Shown piece by piece: positions 45,347 to 54,286 of a stretch of DNA of 64,000 nucleotides. Within the stretch, counting starts at the first letter, position 1; every line of letters begins with the position of its first letter. Under the pieces are notes generated by a model. It was not told the origin of the DNA. It ran no database searches and saw only the letters and a program-made list of their open reading frames with translations. Source of the DNA: Clostridioides difficile ATCC 9689 = DSM 1296. Its GTDB lineage: Bacteria; Bacillota; Clostridia; Peptostreptococcales; Peptostreptococcaceae. The translations under genes and the position numbers were made by a program. The stretch is taken from assembly GCF_001077535.1 (NCBI RefSeq), contig NZ_CP011968.1:868001-932000 (forward strand), in the 5' to 3' direction.

Positions 45347-48300
45347 ATGGAAAACAATCTAAGAAAAAACAATTCAATAATGAAAAAGATGATATTTCCC
45401 CTAATTATTGTTATGCTAATTCAAACAAGTTTATTTTGTGCCACAATTTTATGGGGAGGAACTATTAAGAAATTAAATGATAATTCGTTTGACATCTTAA
45501 ATGAAAGAGTAATTAATCGTAAAAATTATATACAAAATGAAATGTTACAAAGATGGTCAAATACAAGTGAAACGGAAGCTACAATTAATTCCTCTGTAAA
45601 AAAAGTATTAAATGAAAAAAATGCCTTAATTGAGGATGTAGGCAACAATGAAGAAATTAACAAAGATATTATAAAAAGCATATCAAATGATTTAATATAT
45701 CTTTTGAGAAAAAATTCTGTTACAGGAGCTTTTATAATCCTAAGTGACAAAAATATTAACGATAAGTCAATAGATAGTAAAGGTGAAATAAGTAGGACAG
45801 GATTGTATATAAGGGATTTAGACCCTAAGTTTAATCCAAATGATAATTCTGATTTGTTAATTGAGAGAGGTTCATCAGATATAGCAAGAAGTTTTGGAAT
45901 ATCTATGGACAGTTATTGGGAACCTAAGTTTTCATTTAAAAGTGAAAATGAGCAAGATGGAGATGATTTTTTTTATAAACCATTTAGAGCTGCAATTGAT
46001 AATCCAAATGTATCAAGTTCTAATTTAGGATACTGGGGAAGTAAGTTTTTATTGACAAATGCAGGTGATAGGCTTATGACATATACAGTTCCCCTTATTT
46101 ATGAAGATGGAACTGTATATGGAGTACTTGGAATAGATTTAAGTGTAAATTATTTAAGAGAATTACTTCCATACTCAGAGATAAATGGGAATAAAAAGGG
46201 TAATTATATTTTAGGTGTAGATAGAAATAATGATATGGCCTTTGAAAATGTAATTTCAAATGGATACTCATTAAAAGAAAAATTTTGGGATGGTTTACAT
46301 TCTAATTTAGAGCAGAAGGAATCGTATAAAAATATATATAAGATTAAAAATAAAGATAATGAATGTGGTAATGGCAACATTTATGCTAGTGTACAATACT
46401 TAGATTTATATAACTCCAATACTCCATTTGAAAATGAACGTTGGGCTCTTTTGGGTATTATTGAAGAAAAAAGTCTTTTGTCATTTTCAAAAAGGGTAGA
46501 GAAATTAGTTATAATATCTATAGCAATTTCTTTATTAATAGGTCTAATAGGTATTTATATTGCATCAAGATTATTTACAAAACCAATTGTTCTTTTAGCC
46601 AACAAAGTTAGAAACAGTAATCCATCAAAACCAGTAAATCTTGATAAGATAAATATATCTGAAATAGATGAATTATCTTCAGCTATAGAGTTGCTCAGTG
46701 CAAATGTTGCAGATTCTTCGTCAAAATTATCACAGATTATTGAAATGGTAGATATGCCAATTGGAGCTTTTGAGTTATACAAAAACGCAGAGAATGTTTT
46801 TTGTACAAAAGAATTTTTTAGCGTGTTTACTACTGAAATCAAATTTGAAGAATATGGATATATGGAAAAAAATAAGTTCCTGAAAAAATTAAGGGGACTA
46901 GATAAATATTTGCAAGAAAGTTATGAAACAGAAAATACATATATATATAAGTTTGAATCTAAAGATAAAAAACTTAAGTGGATAAGAATGAATATCTTTG
47001 AAGATGAGCTAAAGGTTCTTGGTGTTGTTGTTGATGTAACAAAAGAATTTATTGAGAAAAGGAAGATAGAATATGAAAGAGATTTTGATATTTTAACGAA
47101 TCTTTTAAATAGGAGAGCTTTTCATTCACAGATACAAGAAAAATTTAAGAATAAAGATGAACTTAAGATAGCAGCATTTATTATGTGGGATTTAGATAAT
47201 CTAAAATATATTAATGATACATATGGACATGATGCTGGTGATGAATATATTAGGTGTGCTGCAGACATACTTAAGAAGTTTATATCATGGAATGGTATAG
47301 TATCTAGACTTTCAGGTGATGAGTTTTATGTATTTATATATGGATATGAAAGTAAAGATAGTATAAGAGATATTATTAATTCTGTTAAGAAACAGATGAA
47401 TAATACCTTATTAAAACTTCATGATGGAACAGAATTTAAAATAAGGGCATCAGCAGGAATTTCCTGGTACCCTGATGATTCAACCAACTATGATGAATTA
47501 ATGAGATACGCAGATTTTGCTATGTATCAAATTAAAAATACAATCAAGGGTGAAGTTAGTGAATTTGATATTAATATATATAATAAGGATTCATTCTTAT
47601 TGAGTAATAGAGAAGAATTAAACAAGTTAATTGATGGTCAATTAGTTGAGTATGCATTTCAGCCTATTGTAGATTGTAAAGGTAAAGTTTTTGCATATGA
47701 AGCACTTATGAGACCTAAAATAAAAACTTTTAGTTCACCAATAGATGTCATTAGATTAGCTCGTTCACAGTCTAAATTATATCAAATTGAGCGTATTACA
47801 TGGTTTAAAGCACTTAAATCATTTAAAAAATACAAAGAAAAATTTGGCGATTGCAAACTGTTCTTAAATTCTATTCCTAATAATAATTTGTCAAAAGTAG
47901 ATTTTGAGGAAATTGAAGATTTATATGGTGAATATTTAAATAGAGTAGTACTAGAAATAACAGAGAATGATAAGATTAATGAAGATTTTATTGAGAAAAA
48001 GAAAGCATATATAGACCATTGGAATATAGAAATTGCTTTAGATGACTTTGGGACAGGTTACAACGGAGATGCTGTACTATTATATATAATGCCAGACTAT
48101 GTAAAGATTGATATGTCTATTGTAAGAGGTATTGATAAAGATGAAAACAGACAGAAAATATTAAAAAATCTTATCTCATATTCTAACGAAAGAAATATTA
48201 AAGTGATAGCAGAAGGTGTAGAAACAAAAGGTGAAATGGAAACACTAATTAATCTTGGAGTAGATTATATGCAAGGCTACTATATTAGTAAACCATCATT

Positions 48301-48376
48301 TATACCTGAAGATATAAGCGACAAAATTAAAAAAGAACTCAAGATATGTCATGAAAATAGGAATGATGTGGTTTAA
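45347..48376 (+). CDS. Membrane sensor with Cache-like, PAS-like, GGDEF and EAL domains
   Basis: About 1009 residues: membrane segment 1 (about 17-36), an extracellular dCache-like sensor (about 40-370), membrane segment 2 (about 385-408), a HAMP/PAS-like region (about 410-560), GGDEF (about 570-740; the site reads SGDEF) and EAL (about 755-1000). EAL catalytic residues are intact: YEALMR, a conserved Asn in LNSIPNNN, EITEN, LDDFGTG, KID and AEGVET. It may both make and degrade c-di-GMP; the EAL side is the surer. The start is placed at 45347, spaced from AGGTGG; an in-frame ATG at 45341 is too close. It directly follows the solute-binding lipoprotein gene. Confidence 0.9.
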   Translation: MENNLRKNNSIMKKMIFPLIIVMLIQTSLFCATILWGGTIKKLNDNSFDILNERVINRKNYIQNEMLQRWSNTSETEATINSSVKKVLNEKNALIEDVGNNEEINKDIIKSISNDLIYLLRKNSVTGAFIILSDKNINDKSIDSKGEISRTGLYIRDLDPKFNPNDNSDLLIERGSSDIARSFGISMDSYWEPKFSFKSENEQDGDDFFYKPFRAAIDNPNVSSSNLGYWGSKFLLTNAGDRLMTYTVPLIYEDGTVYGVLGIDLSVNYLRELLPYSEINGNKKGNYILGVDRNNDMAFENVISNGYSLKEKFWDGLHSNLEQKESYKNIYKIKNKDNECGNGNIYASVQYLDLYNSNTPFENERWALLGIIEEKSLLSFSKRVEKLVIISIAISLLIGLIGIYIASRLFTKPIVLLANKVRNSNPSKPVNLDKINISEIDELSSAIELLSANVADSSSKLSQIIEMVDMPIGAFELYKNAENVFCTKEFFSVFTTEIKFEEYGYMEKNKFLKKLRGLDKYLQESYETENTYIYKFESKDKKLKWIRMNIFEDELKVLGVVVDVTKEFIEKRKIEYERDFDILTNLLNRRAFHSQIQEKFKNKDELKIAAFIMWDLDNLKYINDTYGHDAGDEYIRCAADILKKFISWNGIVSRLSGDEFYVFIYGYESKDSIRDIINSVKKQMNNTLLKLHDGTEFKIRASAGISWYPDDSTNYDELMRYADFAMYQIKNTIKGEVSEFDINIYNKDSFLLSNREELNKLIDGQLVEYAFQPIVDCKGKVFAYEALMRPKIKTFSSPIDVIRLARSQSKLYQIERITWFKALKSFKKYKEKFGDCKLFLNSIPNNNLSKVDFEEIEDLYGEYLNRVVLEITENDKINEDFIEKKKAYIDHWNIEIALDDFGTGYNGDAVLLYIMPDYVKIDMSIVRGIDKDENRQKILKNLISYSNERNIKVIAEGVETKGEMETLINLGVDYMQGYYISKPSFIPEDISDKIKKELKICHENRNDVV

Positions 48377-48452
48377 TAGAGGAAAAATTAAATTTATTTT
48401 TATGAACTTTTAGTTTATAATTAAAAAGAAAATAATATAATTATAAATCAAG

Positions 48453-50519
48453 GTGGTGGAGCTAATAATCACAACAAATATAGATATAAGAAAGTTAAAT
48501 GAAAATCAATTAGAAGCAGTTGAGCATATAGATGGGCCTTGCATGATACTTGCAGGGCCTGGTTCAGGTAAGACCAGAGTAATTACATATAGAATAGCCA
48601 ATATGGTTGTAAACAAAAACATAGCACCAACAAGAATCTTGGCAATAAGTTTTACCAAGGCATCTTCAATAGAAATGAAAAATAGAGCTTTGAATTTAAG
48701 TGATGATATAAGACTTAATAAGGTAACCTATGGTACTTTTCACTCTGTATTTTTTAAAATTCTAAGATACTTTGAAAGATACAACTTAGACAGTATATTT
48801 GATGAAAAGTCAAAGCGAATGACAATCAAGGCAATCCTAAAAAGTTTAAATATAGAGAATGCTGATGATGATGAGAATATAGGACAAGTTATAAATGAAA
48901 TTTCCTATGTAAAAAATGAACTTATGGATAAAAATGAATTTAATTCAGAAGTATTAACAAAAGATGAGTTTTTAAAAGTATACAACTTATACGAAGAACA
49001 AAAATCTAAAGTTAATAAAATAGATTTTGATGATATGCTTATAAGAACTTATTATTTACTTTTGAACAATAAGTCTGCACTAGAAATGGTTAGAAATGTG
49101 TATAAATATATATTGATAGATGAATTTCAAGATATAAATAAAGTACAGTTTGAAGTTTTAAAGTTAATTTGTAGCCCATTAAACAATATATTTGCAGTTG
49201 GAGATGAAGACCAAAGTATATATGGATTTAGAGGTGCTAGACCAGATTTTTTGCTTGAATTTGAACAATACTTTAATAATACTAAAAAAATAATATTAGA
49301 TATAAATTACAGGTCTAAAAGTGAGATAGTGCATACTGCAAATAGACTTATCGACAAAAATAAAAATAGATATGAAAAAATCATTAAGTGTAGTCAGGGG
49401 GATGGAGGAAGTGTTACCTATATTTCTCCGCATGATTCAGAGGAAGAAGCCTTATATATTGCCAGGGAAATAATTGACGAAATACAAAAAGATTATGTAG
49501 AGTATTCAGATTTTGCAGTAATTTATAGAACTAATATACAGTCAAGAGCATTAGTAGATGTATTTATGGATATGAGGATTCCATTTGTAGTAAAAGACTC
49601 AGTAATTACAATATATGACCATTGGGCAAGTCAAGACATACTAGCCTATTTAAGAATAGGTATTAATCCAAAATCAAATAAAGATTGGTTGAGAATTATA
49701 AACAAGCCTTTTAGATATATATCCAAAGACAGTATAAATATGGTTAAGGATGAAAATGACTTTATAACAGCATTAATAAATAAGTGTAATCTTCATCCTA
49801 AACAAGTTAAAACAATAAATGATTTGGAAATAGATTTAAGTTATTTAAATACTTTAAATCCTAAAAATGCAATATCTTATATTAGAACTAGTCTTGATTA
49901 TGATAGATATGTTTTAGATTATTGTAGCAACAGAAAGATAAAGACTAATGGACTTGTAGAGATATTAAATGAACTTGAGAGTTCAGCAACTAATTTTAAT
50001 ACTGTTACAGAGTTTTTAGAGCATATTGATAGAGTAAAGACTGAGTTAACGGAAAATAACAAGAATAAGCAGACTGAGGGTGTCATATTTACAACTATGC
50101 ATAGTGCAAAAGGATTAGAATTTAGAAATGTTTATATTATAGGTGTAAATGAAGGAACAATACCTCATGAAAAATCATATGATATTTGTAAGGAAGAGAA
50201 AAAAGAAGAACAATTAGAAGAAGAAAGAAGACTTATGTATGTTGCTATTACAAGAGCTGAAGAAAAGTTATGTATAAGCTCTACTTTAAATAAGTATGGT
50301 AAGAAAGTTGATAAATCATTATTTATTAATGATATAAAATCTCCAACGAAAAAAGAAATTGACAGTATTGGTGTAGGAGATAAGGTATACCATAAAAAAT
50401 TTCATGAAGGAGAAATAATTAAAAAAGATGGAATTATGTTTACAATAAAGTTTAAAGATAGAGAGCGAATCCTGGATTTGAAAACTTGTTTATTGAAGAA
50501 TATAATTTATACTATTTAA
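48453..50519 (+). CDS. UvrD/PcrA-type DNA helicase
   Basis: 688 residues, superfamily I 3'-5' helicase with LNENQLEAV (Q motif), AGPGSGKT (Walker A), FTKASSIEM (Ia), DEFQDIN (II), VGDEDQSIYGFRGA (III), INYRSKSEIV (IV), TMHSAKGLEF (V) and YVAITRAEE (VI), and a C-terminal Tudor-like stretch (VYHKKFHEGEIIKKDG). It is a little shorter than typical PcrA. The start is odd: no ATG lies between the upstream in-frame stop (48444) and Walker A. The GTGs at 48453 and 48456 lie inside the AAGGTGGTGG ribosome binding site, so a near-cognate ATA (48465) or ATC (48468) may be used. Confidence 0.85.
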   Translation: MVELIITTNIDIRKLNENQLEAVEHIDGPCMILAGPGSGKTRVITYRIANMVVNKNIAPTRILAISFTKASSIEMKNRALNLSDDIRLNKVTYGTFHSVFFKILRYFERYNLDSIFDEKSKRMTIKAILKSLNIENADDDENIGQVINEISYVKNELMDKNEFNSEVLTKDEFLKVYNLYEEQKSKVNKIDFDDMLIRTYYLLLNNKSALEMVRNVYKYILIDEFQDINKVQFEVLKLICSPLNNIFAVGDEDQSIYGFRGARPDFLLEFEQYFNNTKKIILDINYRSKSEIVHTANRLIDKNKNRYEKIIKCSQGDGGSVTYISPHDSEEEALYIAREIIDEIQKDYVEYSDFAVIYRTNIQSRALVDVFMDMRIPFVVKDSVITIYDHWASQDILAYLRIGINPKSNKDWLRIINKPFRYISKDSINMVKDENDFITALINKCNLHPKQVKTINDLEIDLSYLNTLNPKNAISYIRTSLDYDRYVLDYCSNRKIKTNGLVEILNELESSATNFNTVTEFLEHIDRVKTELTENNKNKQTEGVIFTTMHSAKGLEFRNVYIIGVNEGTIPHEKSYDICKEEKKEEQLEEERRLMYVAITRAEEKLCISSTLNKYGKKVDKSLFINDIKSPTKKEIDSIGVGDKVYHKKFHEGEIIKKDGIMFTIKFKDRERILDLKTCLLKNIIYTI

Positions 50520-50539
50520 TTTAGAATCTAAATTTAGAT

Positions 50540-50790
50540 AGAAATATAATGTATTATTTATTATGTGCAAGACAAATAGATATGTGTAAAGTGTATTATT
50601 TAACTTATTAGAAAAAGAAATAAGGGTTTAATATATTATTTATAGTTGTTTAGAAAAAGCAACAATGTGGAAAATATTATTTAGTATTATTAAAGAAAAG
50701 CAACAATGTGAAAGATATTATTTAGTATTATTTAAGAAATAGCTAAAAATATGAAATATACTATTTATAATTACACAAATAATATCAATA
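50540..50790. repeat. Degenerate tandem repeats (~42-45 bp) downstream of the helicase
   Basis: Clearest pair: AAAAAGCAACAATGTGGAAAATATT... at about 50654 and AAAAGCAACAATGTGAAAGATATT... at about 50696, each ending TATTATTTAGTATTATT. Weaker copies flank them on both sides. No gene. From 50791 to the promoter at 50853 nothing else is seen. Confidence 0.7.
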
Positions 50791-50852
50791 AATATAAACA
50801 GTAGTATTTAGATAATTTACAAGTAAAAATTATTAAAAAAATAAAAAACTTA

Positions 50853-50881
50853 TTGACAAAAATATTATAAGGAAGTACAAT
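50853..50881 (+). promoter_or_regulatory. Sigma-A promoter of the T-box operon
   Basis: TTGACA at 50853-50858, a 17-base spacer and TACAAT at 50876-50881. Transcription would begin near 50888, at the start of the T-box leader. Confidence 0.8.
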
Positions 50882-50887
50882 TGTATT

Positions 50888-51136
50888 AACAATTTAAGGA
50901 AACAAATCCAATGATAGAGAAAGTAGCATATATGGATTTACAGCGAGTTAGGGGTTGGTGTAAGCCTAGCAATGAAGTCTATGTGAAGAGAGCTCTGGAG
51001 GAGATTATCAGAAACTTTAGTATGATAATTGGTTTACCCGCCTTAAGGGATTGAGAGGATAAGTACTTACTTATCAAAAAGAGTGGTAACGCGGATATAA
51101 TTCGTCTCTTAGCTGTAAAGCTAAGGGACTTTTTTG
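50888..51136 (+). promoter_or_regulatory. T-box leader (complete)
   Basis: A tRNA-sensing antitermination leader for the amino acid ABC transporter. Stem I spans about 50911-51000, with the loop-E-type AGTA (5' side) and GAA (3' side). Then comes stem III (GATTATC/GATAATT), the T-box AGAGTGGTAACGCGG at about 51080-51094, and the terminator GTCTCTTAGCT/AGCTAAGGGAC with a T-run at 51104-51135. The specifier lies after GAA at 50985-50987; AGA (50989-50991, Arg) best fits, with GAG (Glu) as an alternative, so the amino acid is not settled. Uncharged tRNA would switch the operon on. Confidence 0.88.
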
Positions 51137-51195
51137 ATTTTAAAATAAAAATATCCATACAGCTTAAAAGCTAACAGTCACAAATTTTGAAAGTA

Positions 51196-51271
51196 ATATA
51201 AGTATTTATCAATAAGAGTGGTAACGCGGTAAAGTCGTCTCTTAGTCATTAAAGACTGAGAGACTTTTTTT
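51196..51271 (+). promoter_or_regulatory. Second, partial T-box: antiterminator/terminator module only
   Basis: A repeat of the 3' part of the first leader: AAGTATTTATCAATAAG like AAGTACTTACTTATCAAAAAG, then AGAGTGGTAACGCGG at 51215-51229 and the terminator GTCTCTTAGTC/GACTGAGAGAC (51237-51264) with a T-run. No stem I or specifier precedes it, so this copy cannot read an anticodon by itself. It sits 66 bases before the binding-protein gene. Confidence 0.85.
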
Positions 51272-51337
51272 GTAACTCGAAACATTTAAGTATTAAAATC
51301 TGAGGGAAATTATAATTAAAAGAGAGGGGTAGTTAAA

Positions 51338-52153
51338 ATGAAAGTATTTAAAAAATTATTAAGTTTAGGATTAGTATTAGGATTGACATTATCGCTAGTA
51401 GGATGTAGTGGTGGAGGAGAAAAAACAAAGTTAGAACAAATAAAAGACAATGGAAAATTAGTTGTTGGTACTAGTGCAGAATTTCCTCCATTTGAATTTC
51501 ATAAGGTAGTAGATGGAAAAGATTCAATAAAAGGATTCGATATAATGTTGGCTGAAGAATTTGCAAAAGAGCTTGGTGTAAAGGTTGAAATTAAGGATAT
51601 GTCATTTGATGGATTAATAGGTGCTTTAAATGCAGACCAAGTTGATATTGTTCTTGCAGGTATGTCTCCAACACCAGAGAGAGAAAAGAGTGTTGATTTT
51701 TCAGAATTATATTATTTAAGTAGAAATGCAGTTATAGTTAAAGATGCAGATATAGACAAAGTAAAAACTGAAGATGATTTAAAGAAACTTAGAGTTGGAG
51801 TTCAAGCAGGAAGTATCCAAGAAGAATATGTAGTTAACACTTTAAAAATGACAACTACAAAATCTTTGAAAGCAATACCTGATTTAATTACAGAATTAAA
51901 AAATGGAAACATAGATGCAGTTGTTACTAATGAAGCAGTTTCTTTAATAAATGTTAAAAAATATGATGGAATAAAAATGGCAAATACTGAAGTTGGGAAA
52001 GATGTAACAGAAGGTATGGCAGCAGCAATCAAAAAATCTGACAATAACAAAGATTTTATAGAATTATTAAACAAAAAGATAAAAGAATTACAAGATGGCA
52101 AGAAGATAGAAGAATTTTTAAATGAAGCATCTACTGAAGCTGCTTCAAATTAG
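51338..52153 (+). CDS. Polar amino acid ABC transporter, substrate-binding lipoprotein
   Basis: 271 residues with a lipoprotein signal (LSLVGCSGGGE; Cys near 23) and the family 3 binding fold: GKLVVGTSAEFPPFEF, GFDIMLAEEFAKELGVKVE, ADQVDIVLAGMSPTPERE, VGVQAGSIQEE. Similar proteins bind arginine, lysine or histidine, or glutamine; the T-box specifier upstream hints at arginine but is not decisive. AGAGAGGGG precedes the ATG. First gene of a three-gene operon. Confidence 0.92.
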   Translation: MKVFKKLLSLGLVLGLTLSLVGCSGGGEKTKLEQIKDNGKLVVGTSAEFPPFEFHKVVDGKDSIKGFDIMLAEEFAKELGVKVEIKDMSFDGLIGALNADQVDIVLAGMSPTPEREKSVDFSELYYLSRNAVIVKDADIDKVKTEDDLKKLRVGVQAGSIQEEYVVNTLKMTTTKSLKAIPDLITELKNGNIDAVVTNEAVSLINVKKYDGIKMANTEVGKDVTEGMAAAIKKSDNNKDFIELLNKKIKELQDGKKIEEFLNEASTEAASN

Positions 52154-52180
52154 TAAGAAAGTTATGTGGGAGATGAAATT

Positions 52181-52858
52181 ATGAGTTTAGATTTTAGTTT
52201 TTTAAGTAGATTTGGGACTTCTTTTTTGGAAGGAACAGGTGTGACAGTATCAATTTCTCTTGTGGCATTATGCTTTGGATTTATAATAGGTATAATTATC
52301 TGTATGGCAAAAATATCAAAGAGCAAAGTATTAAGAGCAATATCATCAATCTATATTGAGGTTTTAAGAGGGACACCATTATTAGTACAGATATATATAG
52401 TATGGTTTGGTTTACCTCAATTAGGAATAAGATTCCCTATGTTGTTTGGTATACCAAGTGAATTTATAGCTAGTGCATTTGCATTATCAGTAAACTCTGG
52501 TGCATACGTGGCAGAGATACTTAGATCAGGTATACAATCAGTTGATAATGGACAAATGGAAGCAAGTAGATCATTAGGATTAAATTATTGGTCAACTATG
52601 AGATATATAATAATACCTCAAGCTATAAAAAATATATTACCTTCATTAGCAAATGAGTTTATTACACTTGTAAAAGAATCTTCAATAATATCTGTAATAG
52701 GAGTTGTTGAGATAATGCGTACTGCTGATATAGTAAAAAATGCAGCATTTAGAGCATTAGAGCCATTAATAGTAGCAGCAGCAATTTACTTTGTTATAAC
52801 ATTTACTCTATCAAGATTAGTTGGATTATTAGAAAAGAAACTATCTGTGTCTAACTAG
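52181..52858 (+). CDS. Polar amino acid ABC transporter, permease
   Basis: 225 residues with about five membrane segments and the inner-membrane family signature around EASRSLGLNYWSTMRYIIIPQAIKNILP (EAA loop, quoted by position near 125-152). It belongs to the HisM/GlnP type and likely works as a homodimer, since only one permease gene is present. The start is the ATG at 52181 after GTGGGAGATG; the in-frame GTG at 52166 is within the site. It lies 27 bases after the binding-protein gene. Confidence 0.92.
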   Translation: MSLDFSFLSRFGTSFLEGTGVTVSISLVALCFGFIIGIIICMAKISKSKVLRAISSIYIEVLRGTPLLVQIYIVWFGLPQLGIRFPMLFGIPSEFIASAFALSVNSGAYVAEILRSGIQSVDNGQMEASRSLGLNYWSTMRYIIIPQAIKNILPSLANEFITLVKESSIISVIGVVEIMRTADIVKNAAFRALEPLIVAAAIYFVITFTLSRLVGLLEKKLSVSN

Positions 52859-52916
52859 ATGAGAGCATGTTTAGCATTTAGGGAAAACATAGAATAGTAA
52901 AAAGGAAAGTGATAAT

Positions 52917-53639
52917 ATGATTACAATAAAAAATTTAAGTAAATCTTTTGGAGATTTAAATGTATTAAAAAATATAGACTTAGAAATCGCTAAAGGCGAA
53001 ATAATGGTTATAGTAGGTCCAAGTGGTTCTGGTAAAAGTACACTTCTTAGATGTATGAATTTACTAGAAATACCTACAGGTGGAGAAATAATATTTGAAG
53101 GAAAAAATTTGGTCGATAAAAAAACTAATATTGATGAGGTTAGACAAAATATAGGTATGGTGTTTCAGAACTTTAATTTATTCCCACATAAGACTATTTT
53201 AGATAATATAACATTAGCACCAATTAAATTAAAAAAGATGACTAAGGAAGAAGCAGAAAAAAAAGCAGAAATTTTGTTGAGTAGAGTTGGTCTTTTAGAT
53301 AAAAAAGATTCATATCCATCACAATTATCTGGAGGACAAAAGCAAAGAATAGCAATAGCTAGAGCACTTGCTATGGAACCAGATATGATGTTGTTTGATG
53401 AGCCAACATCTGCTCTTGACCCAGAAATGGTAAACGAAGTTTTGGATGTTATAAAAGAACTTGCTAAAGAAGGTATGACAATGGCAATTGTAACTCATGA
53501 GATGGGATTTGCTAAGGAAGTTGCAGATAGAGTTATTTTTATAGATGGAGGAAGTATACTTGAAGATAATACTCCAGAAGAAGTTTTCGGAAATCCAAAA
53601 CATGAAAGAACAAAAGCATTTTTAGCAAAAGTGCTATAA
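52917..53639 (+). CDS. Polar amino acid ABC transporter, ATPase
   Basis: 240 residues: Walker [10 protein letters not shown] near 33-41, Q-loop [13 protein letters not shown], signature [16 protein letters not shown], Walker [16 protein letters not shown] and the H-loop VTHEMGF. GlnQ/ArtP-type ATPase energising amino acid uptake. AAAGGAAAGTGATA precedes the ATG. Followed by a clear terminator at 53645, which closes the T-box operon. Confidence 0.95.
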   Translation: MITIKNLSKSFGDLNVLKNIDLEIAKGEIMVIVGPSGSGKSTLLRCMNLLEIPTGGEIIFEGKNLVDKKTNIDEVRQNIGMVFQNFNLFPHKTILDNITLAPIKLKKMTKEEAEKKAEILLSRVGLLDKKDSYPSQLSGGQKQRIAIARALAMEPDMMLFDEPTSALDPEMVNEVLDVIKELAKEGMTMAIVTHEMGFAKEVADRVIFIDGGSILEDNTPEEVFGNPKHERTKAFLAKVL

Positions 53640-53644
53640 TATAT

Positions 53645-53688
53645 AAAAAGGATGTTATTGATATTAGAAATTCAATACATCCTTTTTT
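53645..53688 (+). terminator. Terminator of the amino acid transporter operon
   Basis: AAAAAGGATGT at 53645-53655 pairs with ACATCCTTTTTT at 53677-53688. Confidence 0.9.
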
Positions 53689-53761
53689 AGTGATGGTTAA
53701 TATTAATTTTAAAATTAAAGTTATATTAATATTAACTTTATTTTTACGATTTTTTGCAGAA

Positions 53762-53793
53762 AAAAAAAGAGCTCGGGGTAAGCTCTTTTTTTC
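53762..53793. terminator. Second hairpin with T-run
   Basis: AAAGAGCT and AGCTCTTT flank CGGGGTA, with A-run and T-run outside, so it can act in either direction. Confidence 0.65.
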
Positions 53794-54286
53794 CACCGAA
53801 TTAATTTCCGTTACTAATCCGATTTTTAATAAATATAAAATATATCCTTATGAAAGGGTATTGGGAATAGATATATTAACTAACTAGGGTTACCAGGGGG
53901 ATAACCTTAATTTATTATAACAAAATGCGACACAAAAATCAATATTTTTTTTGAAATAAATTATAAAAGTTATTTTTATAACAAGTAAGCTTATAAATTT
54001 AACTTTTATAGTAAAAATAAGTATATGTATAATATAATATATTTATTTTATATAATATATTATTTTATCATATATTGTATTTTATAATATATTTTTGTAG
54101 GGTATAGTATAAGTATATTATATTTTACTATAAAAATTTGTAATAAAGTGAAAAAACTAGCTTTTCATGAAATAATATTTTATAATTTAAGATTGTCTTT
54201 TTAATAAAGATTAACAAAAAAAATACTATAATTAGTGGTATAATAGTTAGAGTTGAAGATTTTAAATAAAGGTAGGTGTAATTAAG
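53794..54286. other. AT-rich gap before iscS
   Basis: About 490 bases without a convincing gene. A small GC-richer hairpin GGTTA-CCAGGGGGA-TAACC lies at about 53889-53908; the rest is extremely AT-rich, with TATAATATA-type runs (about 54026-54110). AGGTAGGTG before 54287 is the iscS ribosome binding site. No recognised riboswitch. Confidence 0.5.

Noticed and set aside
53690-53887. A 65-residue plus-strand ORF after the ABC transporter operon
   Set aside because: Runs through a terminator hairpin, low-complexity residues, no ribosome binding site.
53889-53908. A riboswitch before iscS
   Set aside because: Only a 5-bp hairpin in a GC-richer patch; it matches no riboswitch class I know.
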